A DNA stretch of 64,000 nt from Marinobacter daepoensis DSM 16072 (GCF_000421165.1 NZ_ATWI01000013.1:65479-129478); one strand, 5' to 3'; shown: positions 22,737-34,155, counted from the first letter of the stretch. The notes: generated by a model not told the origin, from the sequence alone. Translations and numbers: made by a program.

Positions 22737-25043
22737 TCAGGAAACAGCCTGTTCAGCCAGAGCGGCTGTCGACGTACGGGCAGGCCGTAAATAGCGCCCG
22801 AACCCTGCATTTCGCAACGCCAGATCGACACAGCTTTTGATCACGTGAGGGGAGTCCAGCAACAACACATCTTCGAGCAGCTGAATGGCCCACTCCCGAT
22901 CGACGCTGCGGATCACAGACTTCACCTTTGGCAGGCTGGCCGCGTTCATTGACAAAGAATCGTAGCCCATGGCCATCAATAACAGTGCGCCACCCGGATC
23001 ACCCGCCAACTCACCACATATACCTACGGGCTTACCCACCGAATGCGCATCCTGAGCCACACGCACCAATGCCTGTAACACCGCCGGATGATAAGAGTGG
23101 TAGAGCTGGGCCACTCGAGGATTATTGCGGTCTACCGCCAGCAGGTACTGAGTCAGATCATTGGAGCCCACTGACAGGAAGTCGACCCGCTCGGCAAGTT
23201 CACGAATCTGGTAAACCGCTGCAGGAACTTCCACCATCACCCCAACCTTGGGCATATGGATGTCGTATCCTTCTTCTCTGACCTCATGATAGACCCGATA
23301 CACGAGATGCAGCGACTCTTCGACCTCCGAGATGTTACTGATCATGGGCAGCATGATCTGAAGGTTGTTCAGGCCCTCACTGGCCTTCAGCATCGCCCTG
23401 ACCTGAACCAGAAAGATTTCGGGATGATCGAGAGTAACTCGGATACCCCGCCACCCAAGGAATGGGTTTTCTTCCTGAATGGGGAAATAAGTAAGCGCCT
23501 TGTCACCACCAATATCCAGCGTCCGCATGGTTACCGGGTTGGGAGCAAACGCCTCCAGCTGCTCGCGATAATACTCCCGCTGCTCCTGCTCCGAGGGAAA
23601 ACGGTCCTTGATCATGAACGGCACTTCGGTACGATACAAACCAATACCTTCCGCACCGTGAGAAAGCGAACGCACAACGTCGGTCATCAAGCCGGTATTC
23701 ACAAGCAACGAAACCCGGTGACCATCGGTCGTCTCGCAGGGCTTATCACGCAACGCCTCAAGGCCACGTACGAGTTCGTCTTCTTCGTCGCAAATCGCTT
23801 GATAGAAAGCCCTGAGATCAGACGACGGCGAAGCGAAGATCTGCCCCTCAAACCCGTCCACCACCAATTCGCGGCCATCCAGCTGGTTAACAGGGATATC
23901 GACCAGCCCCATGACGGTAGGCACCCCCATGGCCCGAGCCAGGATAGCAACGTGTGAGTTACTGGAGCCCTTCACCGAAACCAGCCCGACCAACTGCCCC
24001 TTTGGCACCTCACCTAACATGGCTGGGGTAAGCTCTTCACTGACCAGTACCGTTCTCTCGGGGTACTCCAGATGCTTCTGCTCGCCCTCCTGCAGATGAG
24101 AGAGCAATCGGCGCCCCAGATCACGAATATCGACCGCCCGCTCCTGCAGGTACAGGTCATCCATCATTTCAAAATGACGGACGTACTGTTGAACCACCTG
24201 CTTCAGAGCCCCCTGAGCCCAGACGCCCTCCTGAATCCGGTTCACGACCTCCCCCGGCAGGGCCTCGTCGCTCAGCATACGCAGGTAGACATCAAACAAC
24301 GCCTGCTCTTCCGGCCTGAGCTGAGACGCCAGACGATTCGCCACTCGCTCGATGTCTTCCCGGACCGCATCCACCGCTGAACGAAACAGCTCCAGCTCCT
24401 GGTCAATTTCTTCGGTTGGCTTTTCAGGGACGGCATCCAGATCAGCAACCGGATAGACCACCACTCCGGTACCAATCGCCACGCCGGGCGCACCGGGAAC
24501 GCCACCGAAACTGACGTCACGAGCCTCTTCGCCGGTCAGCGACAGTCCGCTGATCACACCGGTTGCCTCACTGTGGGCGATGACTCCGGCCAACTGGGCC
24601 GACACCGTTACCAGGAAAGCCTCTTCGCCTTCATCAAAACAACGGGAGCTTTCCCGCTGCTGGACCACGAGAACACCCAGAACACGGCGATGATGGATGA
24701 TCGGAACGCCAAGAAAAGACCGAAAACGTTCTTCGCCCGTTTCAGGAAAATAGCGGTAGCGAGGGTGGGACGGCGCATCCTCAAGATTGATCGGTTCCTC
24801 CCGCGAGCCAACCAGGCCCACCAATCCCTCAGAATACGCCAGACTGACCTGGCCGACGGAATCCTTGTACAGACCCTCCGTTGCCATCAGGATGTAGCGA
24901 TTGGACGCCGGGTCCAGCAGGTAAACGGAACAGACTTCCGTACCCATGGCCTTTTGCACCCGCGATACAATGATATCCAGTGCCTCCTGCAGGTCGCGGG
25001 CACTGTTTACCTCTTGTACTAGACTTCGCAGGATGCTCAGCAT
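22737..25043 (-). CDS. ptsP: Phosphoenolpyruvate-protein phosphotransferase PtsP (EI-Ntr)
   Basis: First enzyme of the nitrogen-related phosphotransferase system, passing phosphate from PEP to NPr. An N-terminal GAF sensor domain (about residues 1-150; EVCSVYLLDPASNRYILMAT) precedes the enzyme I domains. The phospho-histidine loop is GSSNSHVAILARAMGVP, and the PEP-binding barrel has EGIGLYRTEVPFM and SVGSNDLTQYLLAVDRN. 768 residues is usual for PtsP. It lies 12 bases after rppH, the conserved rppH-ptsP order. Confidence 0.96.
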   Translation of the reverse strand: MLSILRSLVQEVNSARDLQEALDIIVSRVQKAMGTEVCSVYLLDPASNRYILMATEGLYKDSVGQVSLAYSEGLVGLVGSREEPINLEDAPSHPRYRYFPETGEERFRSFLGVPIIHHRRVLGVLVVQQRESSRCFDEGEEAFLVTVSAQLAGVIAHSEATGVISGLSLTGEEARDVSFGGVPGAPGVAIGTGVVVYPVADLDAVPEKPTEEIDQELELFRSAVDAVREDIERVANRLASQLRPEEQALFDVYLRMLSDEALPGEVVNRIQEGVWAQGALKQVVQQYVRHFEMMDDLYLQERAVDIRDLGRRLLSHLQEGEQKHLEYPERTVLVSEELTPAMLGEVPKGQLVGLVSVKGSSNSHVAILARAMGVPTVMGLVDIPVNQLDGRELVVDGFEGQIFASPSSDLRAFYQAICDEEDELVRGLEALRDKPCETTDGHRVSLLVNTGLMTDVVRSLSHGAEGIGLYRTEVPFMIKDRFPSEQEQREYYREQLEAFAPNPVTMRTLDIGGDKALTYFPIQEENPFLGWRGIRVTLDHPEIFLVQVRAMLKASEGLNNLQIMLPMISNISEVEESLHLVYRVYHEVREEGYDIHMPKVGVMVEVPAAVYQIRELAERVDFLSVGSNDLTQYLLAVDRNNPRVAQLYHSYHPAVLQALVRVAQDAHSVGKPVGICGELAGDPGGALLLMAMGYDSLSMNAASLPKVKSVIRSVDREWAIQLLEDVLLLDSPHVIKSCVDLALRNAGFGRYLRPARTSTAALAEQAVS

Positions 25044-25055
25044 GGAGTCAGTCCG

Positions 25056-25586
25056 TCATTTCTGATGTTCCTTAAAGCGCCGTGGGGTGTCGCTTCGCTG
25101 CCACTGTTCCATGTTGTGAAACAGCCGCGGAGCCAGCTCCCTCAGCGCACGTCTGTATACTTCTCTTTTGAATGAAACCACCTGACCCAATGGATACCAG
25201 TAGCTCACCCACTGCCACCCATCAAATTCTGGTGAATCAGTGCCATCAACACGCACATGCGCGTCTGGCGACAACATCCTCAGCAGGAACCATTTCTGTT
25301 TTTGCCCCACACATACGGGATGTGAGTTATGGCGCACCATCCTCCTGGGGAGCCGGTAACGCAGCCAGCCCCGAGTGCAGCTGATGATTTCCACATCATT
25401 CGCACTCAGGCCGACCTCCTCTCCAAGCTCCCGGTACAGCGCATCCTCCGGTGATTCGTTATGCTTGATACCACCTTGAGGAAACTGCCAGGAGTCCTGC
25501 CCTATTCGCCTTGCCCAGAGAACTTCTCCCCTGTGGTTGGCCAGAATGATTCCGACGTTGGGTCTGAAACCGTCTGAGTCGATCAC
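25056..25586 (-). CDS. rppH: RNA pyrophosphohydrolase
   Basis: Nudix hydrolase that removes pyrophosphate from mRNA 5' ends and starts RNase E decay. The Nudix box is perfect in [20 protein letters not shown] followed by VGL, and the N-terminus [20 protein letters not shown] is characteristic of RppH. 176 residues is slightly longer than the E. coli protein. It is the first gene of rppH-ptsP and is divergent from the HAD hydrolase gene. Confidence 0.97.
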   Translation of the reverse strand: MIDSDGFRPNVGIILANHRGEVLWARRIGQDSWQFPQGGIKHNESPEDALYRELGEEVGLSANDVEIISCTRGWLRYRLPRRMVRHNSHPVCVGQKQKWFLLRMLSPDAHVRVDGTDSPEFDGWQWVSYWYPLGQVVSFKREVYRRALRELAPRLFHNMEQWQRSDTPRRFKEHQK

Positions 25587-25767
25587 GGCACAGTCCTCGC
25601 TGTAGTCGGCTGCCAGTTGTTTTCAACCGGCGAAAATTGTCCAAGTTGCTCTCATTCTTACAGAAACCCAAGGTTTCGGCAAACTGGGCTGCCAGGGGCA
25701 CGTTCGCAGTACGGCGTGGTAGACTGTCGCCTTTGCTTCGGCGCCTGCAATCATGGGAGGGAATGGC

Positions 25768-26424
25768 TTGACGCTCGCGATTTTTGATCTGGACAACACC
25801 TTACTGGCTGGTGACAGCGACCACGCCTGGGGCGAGTTTCTTGTGGAAGAGGGCATGGTGGATGCCGATGACTACAAACGGGCCAATGACCGTTTCTACG
25901 AGGAGTACCTGAATGGCGAGCTGGACGTATTCCATTACCAGCGCTTCGTGCTTGAGCCCCTGACACGGCACAACATGGATGAACTTGAGCGGTGGCGCAA
26001 AACGTTCATGACCAAAAAAGTGCTGCCAATGATGCAGAGAAAGGCTGAAAAACTGCTTGCTGACCACCGCGAACAGGGCCATACCCTGATGATCATTACA
26101 GCCACCAACCGCTTTATCACAGAGCCAATCGCCGAGTTGCTGGGAGTGGATCACCTGATCGCGACGGAACCCGAACTGGTTAATGGCAAATTCACCGGTG
26201 AAGTGGCCGGAACACCAAGCTTTCAGGAAGGCAAGGTCGAGCGGCTGAACGACTGGCTGTCCGCTCACGGCCAAAGTCTGGAGGGGGCCTGGTTCTACAG
26301 CGATTCCCACAACGACCTGCCACTGCTGCAGAAGGTAGATAACCCGGTGGCAGTCGATCCGGACCCCACTCTGGAGCAGCGTGCGCGGGAGAACGGCTGG
26401 ACCGTAATGTCTTTGCGGGACTAA
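25768..26424 (+). CDS. HAD-family hydrolase (SerB-like, subfamily IB)
   Basis: Phosphatase of the HAD superfamily. Motif I is FDLDNTLL, the lysine-containing motif is MIITATNRF with a following K-rich region, and motif III is YSDSHNDLPLL. The layout matches subfamily IB phosphatases related to phosphoserine phosphatase and found next to rppH-ptsP in Pseudomonas; the substrate is unknown. Start: an upstream ATG at 25753 has no SD, whereas the TTG at 25768 has GGAGGG six bases before it and gives MTLAIFDLDNTLL, so I prefer the TTG. The length is then 218 residues. Confidence 0.88.
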   Translation: MTLAIFDLDNTLLAGDSDHAWGEFLVEEGMVDADDYKRANDRFYEEYLNGELDVFHYQRFVLEPLTRHNMDELERWRKTFMTKKVLPMMQRKAEKLLADHREQGHTLMIITATNRFITEPIAELLGVDHLIATEPELVNGKFTGEVAGTPSFQEGKVERLNDWLSAHGQSLEGAWFYSDSHNDLPLLQKVDNPVAVDPDPTLEQRARENGWTVMSLRD

Positions 26425-26505
26425 GACTCTGGCTCTATCTGCCAGGCCACATCAGAGGCGCCCCTGCGGGATCATTGTCAGACCCTCGCAGGGCAACGCC
26501 AGTCA

Positions 26506-27705
26506 TCACAGAAAACCCGTCAGAGAACGGACAAAACAGGATTTGATGTAGTCGGTTTCCGGAATCCCAGGCACAATCGGATGGTCCGGCGCCTGATGCC
26601 CCTGCTCCAGTAACTGAACAAACCGGTCAATCTTGCGACCGCTGCCACGAATGATATCGACCAGCTTCTCCTGAGAGAGATGCATGGAGCAAGACGCCGA
26701 GACAAGTAACCCGTCACGCTCCAGCAAACGCAACCCCAACTGATTCAGGCGGGCGTATGCCTGCTCACCGGCTTTCTGATCCCGGCGACGGGGAATCAAA
26801 GCGGGAGGGTCCAGCACCACGATGTCGAACTTCTCTTTTTCATCCGCCAGCGCTTTCAAGGCCTCAAAGGCATCACCTTCGATCGTATCCACATTTTCCA
26901 GGCCATTCAGCCTGGCATTGTGGTGCACCGCATCCAGCGCGGATGAAGACGCGTCCACACAGGTTACCTGAGAGGCTCCAGCGCAAGCAGCCTGAATGCC
27001 CCATCCGCCCACATAACTGAACACGTCCAGCACCTTTTTACCCGGCGCATAAGCCTGCAGGCGCTGGCGATTCATGCGATGGTCGTAAAACCAACCGGTT
27101 TTCTGCCCACCAGCGAGAGGGACCTCAAAACGGGCGCCATTCTCTTCCAACAATACCGTGCTGGCCTCAGGGCCGTGGGCAAATTCCACGTAGGAATCGA
27201 GGCCCTCCACCTTCCGCATCTTGCCATCGTTTTTCAGCACGATGGTCCGCGCCTGGCTCAGACGCTGAACAGCGCGCACAATGGCATCTTTCAGTTGCTC
27301 CATACCGGCCGTCGATATCTGGACAACCACCACATCATCAAACCGATCCACTACCAGGCCCGACAAACCATCACTGTCGCCAAACACCCATCGGTAGAAT
27401 GGCTTTTCAAACAACCGTTCCCGAAGATTCAGGGCAGTTTCCATACGGTCGGTCAGTCGCTTCGGGGTCATCCCGTGACTTGCATCCCGACCGATCAGCC
27501 GGCCACAAATCAAGACATGAGGGTTCACAAACGCCACACCCAGCGGTTTGTCGTTTGAGGCCCGGACCTGCACCTGCGCGCCAGACACAAAGTTGGTCAG
27601 CGGGCTCCGTCGGGTATCCACCTCGTTGCTGTAGATCCACAAATGGCCAGCACGAAGACGGCGCTCTGCGCCTTTACGCAGATAAAGAACAGGAAATTCC
27701 ATCAA
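26506..27705 (-). CDS. rlmI: 23S rRNA (cytosine-C5)-methyltransferase RlmI-like
   Basis: Class I SAM-dependent rRNA methyltransferase with an N-terminal PUA RNA-binding domain (LRKGAERRLRAGHLWIYSNE). The SAM site is LDVFSYVGGWGIQAA with the acidic residue in VTCVDASSSAL, and the catalytic region is VVLDPPALIP. RlmI modifies C1962 in E. coli; a few paralogues share this layout, so the exact target is inferred. 399 residues is typical. The gene lies just after gcvH on the same strand. Confidence 0.9.
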   Translation of the reverse strand: MMEFPVLYLRKGAERRLRAGHLWIYSNEVDTRRSPLTNFVSGAQVQVRASNDKPLGVAFVNPHVLICGRLIGRDASHGMTPKRLTDRMETALNLRERLFEKPFYRWVFGDSDGLSGLVVDRFDDVVVVQISTAGMEQLKDAIVRAVQRLSQARTIVLKNDGKMRKVEGLDSYVEFAHGPEASTVLLEENGARFEVPLAGGQKTGWFYDHRMNRQRLQAYAPGKKVLDVFSYVGGWGIQAACAGASQVTCVDASSSALDAVHHNARLNGLENVDTIEGDAFEALKALADEKEKFDIVVLDPPALIPRRRDQKAGEQAYARLNQLGLRLLERDGLLVSASCSMHLSQEKLVDIIRGSGRKIDRFVQLLEQGHQAPDHPIVPGIPETDYIKSCFVRSLTGFL

Positions 27706-27708
27706 CGA

Positions 27709-28101
27709 TTATTCCTCGGCAGCCACGTGCTCGGCGTAAGCTGCCGCATCCATCAAGCCTTCGAGTTCGCCTTCATCTGCCAGTGTCACCTTGAACATCC
27801 AGCCATCACCGTAGGGGTCTTCGTTGACGACTTCCGGCTCATCCTCGAGTTTCTCGTTGATTTCGATAACCTCTCCGGTCACCGGGCTGAATACATCCGA
27901 CGCAGACTTCACGGATTCCGCCACACCAGCCTCTTCACCACCATTCACCGTAGCGCCAACCTCAGGCACGCCGATATAAACAACATCACCCAGTTGCTCC
28001 TGGGCGAAATCGGTAATACCCACGGTCGCCGTGCCGTCTGCATCCACACGCACCCACTGATGAGTTTCGAGGTATTTCAGGTCTGCAGGAATTTCGCTCA
28101 T
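27709..28101 (-). CDS. gcvH: Glycine cleavage system H protein
   Basis: Lipoyl carrier of the glycine cleavage complex. The lipoylated lysine is K65 in ESVKSASDVFSP, and the downstream GEVIEINEKLEDEPEVVNED is the normal H-protein signature. 130 residues is typical. No gcvT or gcvP lies in this window, so the gene is separated from its partners here. It is followed three bases later by rlmI. Confidence 0.97.
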   Translation of the reverse strand: MSEIPADLKYLETHQWVRVDADGTATVGITDFAQEQLGDVVYIGVPEVGATVNGGEEAGVAESVKSASDVFSPVTGEVIEINEKLEDEPEVVNEDPYGDGWMFKVTLADEGELEGLMDAAAYAEHVAAEE

Positions 28102-28263
28102 GATTCGTCTGTCCTATTAAAGATTTTTCGCGCAGTTTAACCGAAGACCTTCATTCCAGCGAATGCTGAACAGGCGCCCTCTTCTGACCCTGAAGATCCT
28201 CGGGCACGAGAATCAGGCTGGAATAGCGTTCCTGCCTCTCAGAATACTGTACCCCGACCACGA

Positions 28264-29070
28264 TCAGTATCCTGAGCTTGTTTCATCCAGCTCAAACTCG
28301 AAACGGTCTGCTCGGCGTACTTCCGTTGTGAAATGCCCGGAGGGATCCAGTTCCAGCCAACGGTAGCCCGGCGCCAGCGGCTCCACGGCGAAGTCCTGGG
28401 AACCCGTTGCGAACTGGATACAGGTGGACGGTGTGGCGAGCAAGCGGACACCCGCGCGCTGCTGGTCCAGCTCCTGGTGGATATGCCCCCAAAGCACAAT
28501 CCGAACCTGGGGGTGTTTCTCAATCACCTGCCAGAGGGCGTCTCGGTTTTTCAGCCCGATTTTCTCCATCCAGTCAGAACCGATATCAACCGGGTGGTGG
28601 TGAAGGCACACCATGGCCGGCAAGCTGGCATGCTCTGAGAGAGCATCGTCGAGAAAGCGTAATTCCTCACCTGAAAGCTCACCATGTACCTGGCCGTAAA
28701 CGGAGGAATCCAGCATTACAAACTGCCAGCCACCCTGGATTCTCTGTTTCTGGTCAGAGCCGGTCTCCGACGCAATCGATGAGAGCAATGCAGAATCATC
28801 GTGGTTGCCCGCTATCCAGAGCGCGGGACAATCGAACGCTTGCAACTGATCCCGGAAATACCGGTATGCTTCCGGCGACGCATCCTGAGTAATATCGCCC
28901 GTGGCGAGGATAAGGTCAGGCTGGCCATGGCTGCGGCGCACTTCTTCAATCACCGCCGACAGGCCTTCCCGGGTATTGACCCCCAACAGAGACCCGTCTG
29001 CAGCAGCCATCAGATGGGGATCCGTCAGTTGCAACACGTTGAGTGGGCGGGTCACTGCGGGTTTAGTCAT
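28264..29070 (-). CDS. cpdA: 3',5'-cyclic-AMP phosphodiesterase
   Basis: Calcineurin-fold metallophosphoesterase that hydrolyses cAMP. The five metal motifs are visible in order: LTDPHL, ATGDITQD, AGNHDD, HHHPVD and GHIHQE. 268 residues fits CpdA. It sits downstream of nudF and the DUF1249 gene, as in the E. coli nudF-yqiB-cpdA operon, although 214 bases separate it from the DUF1249 stop. Confidence 0.94.
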   Translation of the reverse strand: MTKPAVTRPLNVLQLTDPHLMAAADGSLLGVNTREGLSAVIEEVRRSHGQPDLILATGDITQDASPEAYRYFRDQLQAFDCPALWIAGNHDDSALLSSIASETGSDQKQRIQGGWQFVMLDSSVYGQVHGELSGEELRFLDDALSEHASLPAMVCLHHHPVDIGSDWMEKIGLKNRDALWQVIEKHPQVRIVLWGHIHQELDQQRAGVRLLATPSTCIQFATGSQDFAVEPLAPGYRWLELDPSGHFTTEVRRADRFEFELDETSSGY

Positions 29071-29284
29071 GCCAGGCCTGTTCTGTTCGTTGCAAGCAGT
29101 TGATTATTCGGACAAGTGTACGATGGCTAAGTTCAGATTAATCGCTTACAAATGGAGAATGGATCACATTCTGGCCAGCAGCCACTCATGTTTTGCAGTT
29201 TTTGACAACCTGACCACAGCGACAACAGCAAATACCTAATACTTTCGACAAATTGAGAAGCAGAACAAAGATTTCCGAAGCCAG

Positions 29285-29770
29285 TTACTCAATCCCCTCA
29301 CCGGCGGACCAGGCAGCATGCTCCATCGGCAAATGTCCAAAGCGGAGACAATAATCCAGCCAATCGGCCAGGAAGCCGTTTATCTGAACCTTTTCATCAG
29401 GGTGGTGCATAAAACGATTCGGATAATCGTTAACCGGCGCAATCTGGCGTTGCCGGTAACAGCTGATAACTTCCGCCATGAGGGCGTCGTGGTAGACCCT
29501 GACAGTCATCCGGGGATTGTTCAGCCAACGACCACTGTTGTGGACCTGCTCCAGCAAAAGTGTCTCGGTAAACCGGGCGGTCTGAAGCACCTCGATCCGG
29601 ACCCGGCCAAGATACTGGTGCTCCCGATACAGCTCGATTTCACAAACCGGTTGACCATCAGCCTCCAGCTGACGCAGTTTTCGCAATCGCTGATAATTGC
29701 CATCACAAAGCGCGCCAAGCTGGCGCAAGTCGGGCACGTAGGCTTTCGGCCGCTTCACCCACTCCGTCAT
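29285..29770 (-). CDS. DUF1249 family protein (YqiB-like)
   Basis: Protein of unknown function, 161 residues from the ATG at 29770, which has AGGAG eight bases upstream and overlaps the nudF stop; the frame stays open to 29815. Begins MTEWVKRPKAYVPDLRQL, contains NYQRLRKLRQL and DYPNRFMHHPDEKVQINGFL, features I associate with YqiB/DUF1249. It is encoded between nudF and cpdA as in E. coli and Pseudomonas. Confidence 0.88.
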   Translation of the reverse strand: MTEWVKRPKAYVPDLRQLGALCDGNYQRLRKLRQLEADGQPVCEIELYREHQYLGRVRIEVLQTARFTETLLLEQVHNSGRWLNNPRMTVRVYHDALMAEVISCYRQRQIAPVNDYPNRFMHHPDEKVQINGFLADWLDYCLRFGHLPMEHAAWSAGEGIE

Positions 29771-30387
29771 ACACGCCACTCCTGACGCAGCCGGTCCCGG
29801 TTCAACTGCAACCACTGGACCGCAATAATGGCTGCGGCGTTATTGATTCGTCCATCGGCGATCATGGCAAAGCATTCGTCGGCACTGACCACGTGGCTGA
29901 GGATGTCCTCATGCTCATGTTCCACCCCAAAGACGCCGCCAGCCTCTTCAGTACTGACCAGCCCACAGTAAAGATGGATCATTTCCGTGGTTCCACCGGG
30001 GGAAACGAGGTAATCACAGATCTTGTCGAGACGGCCAAAGCTCAGCCCTGCCTCCTCTTGCGCCTCCCGCTGAGCAACCTCTTCCGGGCTTTCGCCCGCT
30101 TCGTTCATTCCGGCAACAAGCTCGAGCAGCCAGGGTGACTGCGCACGGCCAAGGGCCCCCAGACGAAACTGCTCCAGCAGAACGACCTCATCACGCACCG
30201 GATCATAAGGCAGAACGCAGGTGGCATCGCCACGGATAAAAAGCTCACGGGTGAACGTCGGCATGACGCCGCCATCAAAACGCGGATGGGTCAGCCAGAG
30301 CTTATCCATTCGGAAAAAACCCTGGAAGACGGTTTCACGTTTTTCGATATTGACGTCGCTGGCGCTGAACTGAAACGGTTTCGGCAT
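29767..30387 (-). CDS. nudF: ADP-ribose pyrophosphatase
   Basis: Nudix hydrolase splitting ADP-ribose into AMP and ribose 5-phosphate. The Nudix box is intact in GMNEAGESPEEVAQREAQEE followed by AGL. The N-terminal beta domain, which forms the dimer, includes FQGFFRMDKLWLTHPRFDGG. 206 residues is typical of NudF. The stop overlaps the start of the DUF1249 gene by four bases. Confidence 0.95.
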   Translation of the reverse strand: MPKPFQFSASDVNIEKRETVFQGFFRMDKLWLTHPRFDGGVMPTFTRELFIRGDATCVLPYDPVRDEVVLLEQFRLGALGRAQSPWLLELVAGMNEAGESPEEVAQREAQEEAGLSFGRLDKICDYLVSPGGTTEMIHLYCGLVSTEEAGGVFGVEHEHEDILSHVVSADECFAMIADGRINNAAAIIAVQWLQLNRDRLRQEWRV

Positions 30388-30436
30388 CGGTAAATCCGGA
30401 ATCGAGGTCGGCCTTGAACGATAGCCGGAGCCAGGA

Positions 30437-30458
30437 CCGGGTGCAAGTTAACACCCGG
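30437..30458 (-). terminator. Small hairpin between thiC and nudF
   Basis: Seven-base perfect repeat CCGGGTG / CACCCGG around an eight-base loop, 36 bases after the thiC stop. There is no T run, so it may be an attenuating or RNA-stabilising hairpin and not a full terminator. Confidence 0.35.
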
Positions 30459-30494
30459 CCACCGCACAATCCCTCGCGCGGCGCTGGCTACCAA

Positions 30495-32444
<1,950 letters not shown>

Positions 32445-32471
32445 TTATGGCATGGTTCGTGCGGTCTCAAT

Positions 32472-32560
32472 CCCTACGCCGGTATTATCCGGATCAGGTC
32501 GCGGGTTCTGCGCTGCAATCTCAGCCGCTCACCGGTTCATAGTGAGTCAGCACCCCGTCA
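32472..32560 (-). promoter_or_regulatory. TPP riboswitch (THI element) in thiC leader
   Basis: On the minus strand the leader carries, in order, GGGGTGCTGAC, the CTGAGA box, ACCCGCGACCTGATC and then CGGATAATACCGGCGTAGGG, the conserved core of the thiamine pyrophosphate aptamer. The aptamer ends about 100 bases before the thiC ATG, leaving room for a switch sequence around the SD. Confidence 0.95.
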
Positions 32561-32623
32561 AGACGCGATGTGTAATTCGCTTTGTCCACACAATATGTGA
32601 ACTCCACAAGTGTAGAGACGGGA

Positions 32624-32644
32624 ACCATTATTGTCCATAATGGT
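32624..32644. repeat. Inverted repeat in thiC/tolC divergent region
   Basis: ACCATTA, seven bases, then TAATGGT: a perfect seven-base inverted repeat between the thiC leader and tolC. Could be an operator for a dimeric regulator or a chance palindrome. Apart from this and the riboswitch I see nothing definite in the 381-base gap. Confidence 0.4.
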
Positions 32645-32753
32645 CCACCAATACCTTTGGGTCAGTGTCGGGCAAACCCGGGCTCTTCACATAGACCTGC
32701 CGATTCCTGTGTCCAGTTCACGGATGCCCGGAGATAGCTTTTCAGGAGAAACA

Positions 32754-34115
32754 ATGAAGAAACGTTTACTTCCAGGACTGATCACCCTGCTTGCAGCACA
32801 GCCTGCGTTTTCTCTGGACCTGATGGAAGCGTACGAGCAGGCCCTGTCGTACGACTCCGGCATTGCCTCGGCCCAGGCTCAGTTCCAGGCCCAACAGGCG
32901 GCCAGCGATGTCAGCAAAAGTACCCTTCTGCCTCAGATCGGCGCCTATGCCGAAGCCAATCACACCGATTTCGACGCCAAAAATGGCCCGGGCGACAGCT
33001 ACAAGGCGCTCAACTACGGCGTTCAGCTGACACAGCCTCTTTTCCGCGCCGACAACTGGTTTCGCTATGACTCCAGCCAGTTCCAGACCGAAGCAGCGCA
33101 GGCCCAATACAACCTGGCCCAGCAGCAGCTGATTCTGGACGTTGCAACTGCGTACTTTAACGTGCTGCGGGCTCAGGATACCGTGGCCACGGCCCTGGCA
33201 ACAGAAGCCGCCATCCAACGCCAGTATGAACAGGCTCAGGAGCGCTTCGATGTCGGCCTGATCGCCATCACCGAGGTCTACGAGGCCCGCGCAAGCTACG
33301 ATGACAGCAAAAGCCAGCGAATTGCGGCCGAGAACCAAAGAAACGTTGCCCGCGAGCAACTGGCCCGCCTGACCGGTGAGTACGCGGAAGACCTCGAGAA
33401 CCTGAGAGAGGCTTTCCCGCTAGGTCGCCCCGACCCCATGAACCCGAGCGCCTGGGAAACAACCGCGCTGGAACAGAACTGGTCGATCCAGGCCGCGTTA
33501 TCGCAGCTGAATGCCAACGAAGCCAATCTGAAGGTTGCCAAATCCGGCCACATGCCAACTCTGGACCTCGTGGCCTCTTACGGCGAAGCGGAACTGGATG
33601 GCGCGAGATCAACACAGCAGGAAGGTACTCAGGGGGTGATTGGCCTTGAACTGAATGTGCCAATTTACATGGGCGGGGGCACACAAGCCGGGGTTCGCCA
33701 ACAGCGTTCGCTGGTCACAGTTGCCGAACAGGACCTCAACACCGTTCGACGCGACGTCCGGGTAAACACGCGCAGCCTGTTCCTGACCGTAAACAACAAC
33801 GTTGAAACCGCCTCGGCTCTTGAGCAGACCATCATTTCACGCCGAAGCGCCCTGGATGCAACCCGGGCGGGTTATGATGTGGGCACCCGGAACATCGTGG
33901 AAGTCCTGGATGCAGAACGAGCGTACTACGTGGCCCTGAGGGATTACGCCAATGCCCGCTACGACTATGTGATCAATACGCTGCAACTCAAACAGGTCGC
34001 AGGCACTCTGAGCCCGCAGGACCTGGTTGATCTGAACAACTGGCTGAGTGAGGGTGCCCGCGGCATCGAAGCCATGGCCGATGAAAACAAGACTCTGGAC
34101 GACCCTACCCAGTAG
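32754..34115 (+). CDS. tolC: TolC-family outer-membrane efflux protein
   Basis: Trimeric outer-membrane channel for type I secretion and RND or ABC efflux. A signal peptide (MKKRLLPGLITLLAAQPAFS) is followed by two OEP repeats rich in helical Gln/Ala/Asn (AYEQALSYDSGIASAQAQFQ; the second repeat near residue 255). The C-terminal half has TRAGYDVGTRNIVEVLDAER, a TolC hallmark. 453 residues from the ATG at 32754, which has AGGAGA upstream; the longer open frame to 32631 lacks support. Its divergent neighbour thiC and the nearby nudF group match Pseudomonas order. Confidence 0.94.
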   Translation: MKKRLLPGLITLLAAQPAFSLDLMEAYEQALSYDSGIASAQAQFQAQQAASDVSKSTLLPQIGAYAEANHTDFDAKNGPGDSYKALNYGVQLTQPLFRADNWFRYDSSQFQTEAAQAQYNLAQQQLILDVATAYFNVLRAQDTVATALATEAAIQRQYEQAQERFDVGLIAITEVYEARASYDDSKSQRIAAENQRNVAREQLARLTGEYAEDLENLREAFPLGRPDPMNPSAWETTALEQNWSIQAALSQLNANEANLKVAKSGHMPTLDLVASYGEAELDGARSTQQEGTQGVIGLELNVPIYMGGGTQAGVRQQRSLVTVAEQDLNTVRRDVRVNTRSLFLTVNNNVETASALEQTIISRRSALDATRAGYDVGTRNIVEVLDAERAYYVALRDYANARYDYVINTLQLKQVAGTLSPQDLVDLNNWLSEGARGIEAMADENKTLDDPTQ

Positions 34116-34127
34116 GCGCCAAGACTA

Positions 34128-34155
34128 AGCCCTGGGGCACACGATCCCCGGGGCT
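34128..34155. terminator. Hairpin between convergent tolC and waaA
   Basis: Ten-base stem AGCCCTGGGG / CCCCGGGGCT (one G-T pair) with an eight-base loop in the 38-base gap, reaching into the waaA stop codon. No T run follows on either strand, so the assignment is tentative. Confidence 0.5.

Noticed and set aside
26425..26505. CCCTGCG/CGCAGGG inverted repeat between the HAD and rlmI genes as a terminator
   Set aside because: Only seven paired bases with a loop of about 18 and no T run.
32631..32753. Extended tolC open frame starting at 32631
   Set aside because: The signal peptide and a good SD place the start at 32754; the upstream part lies in the regulatory region.
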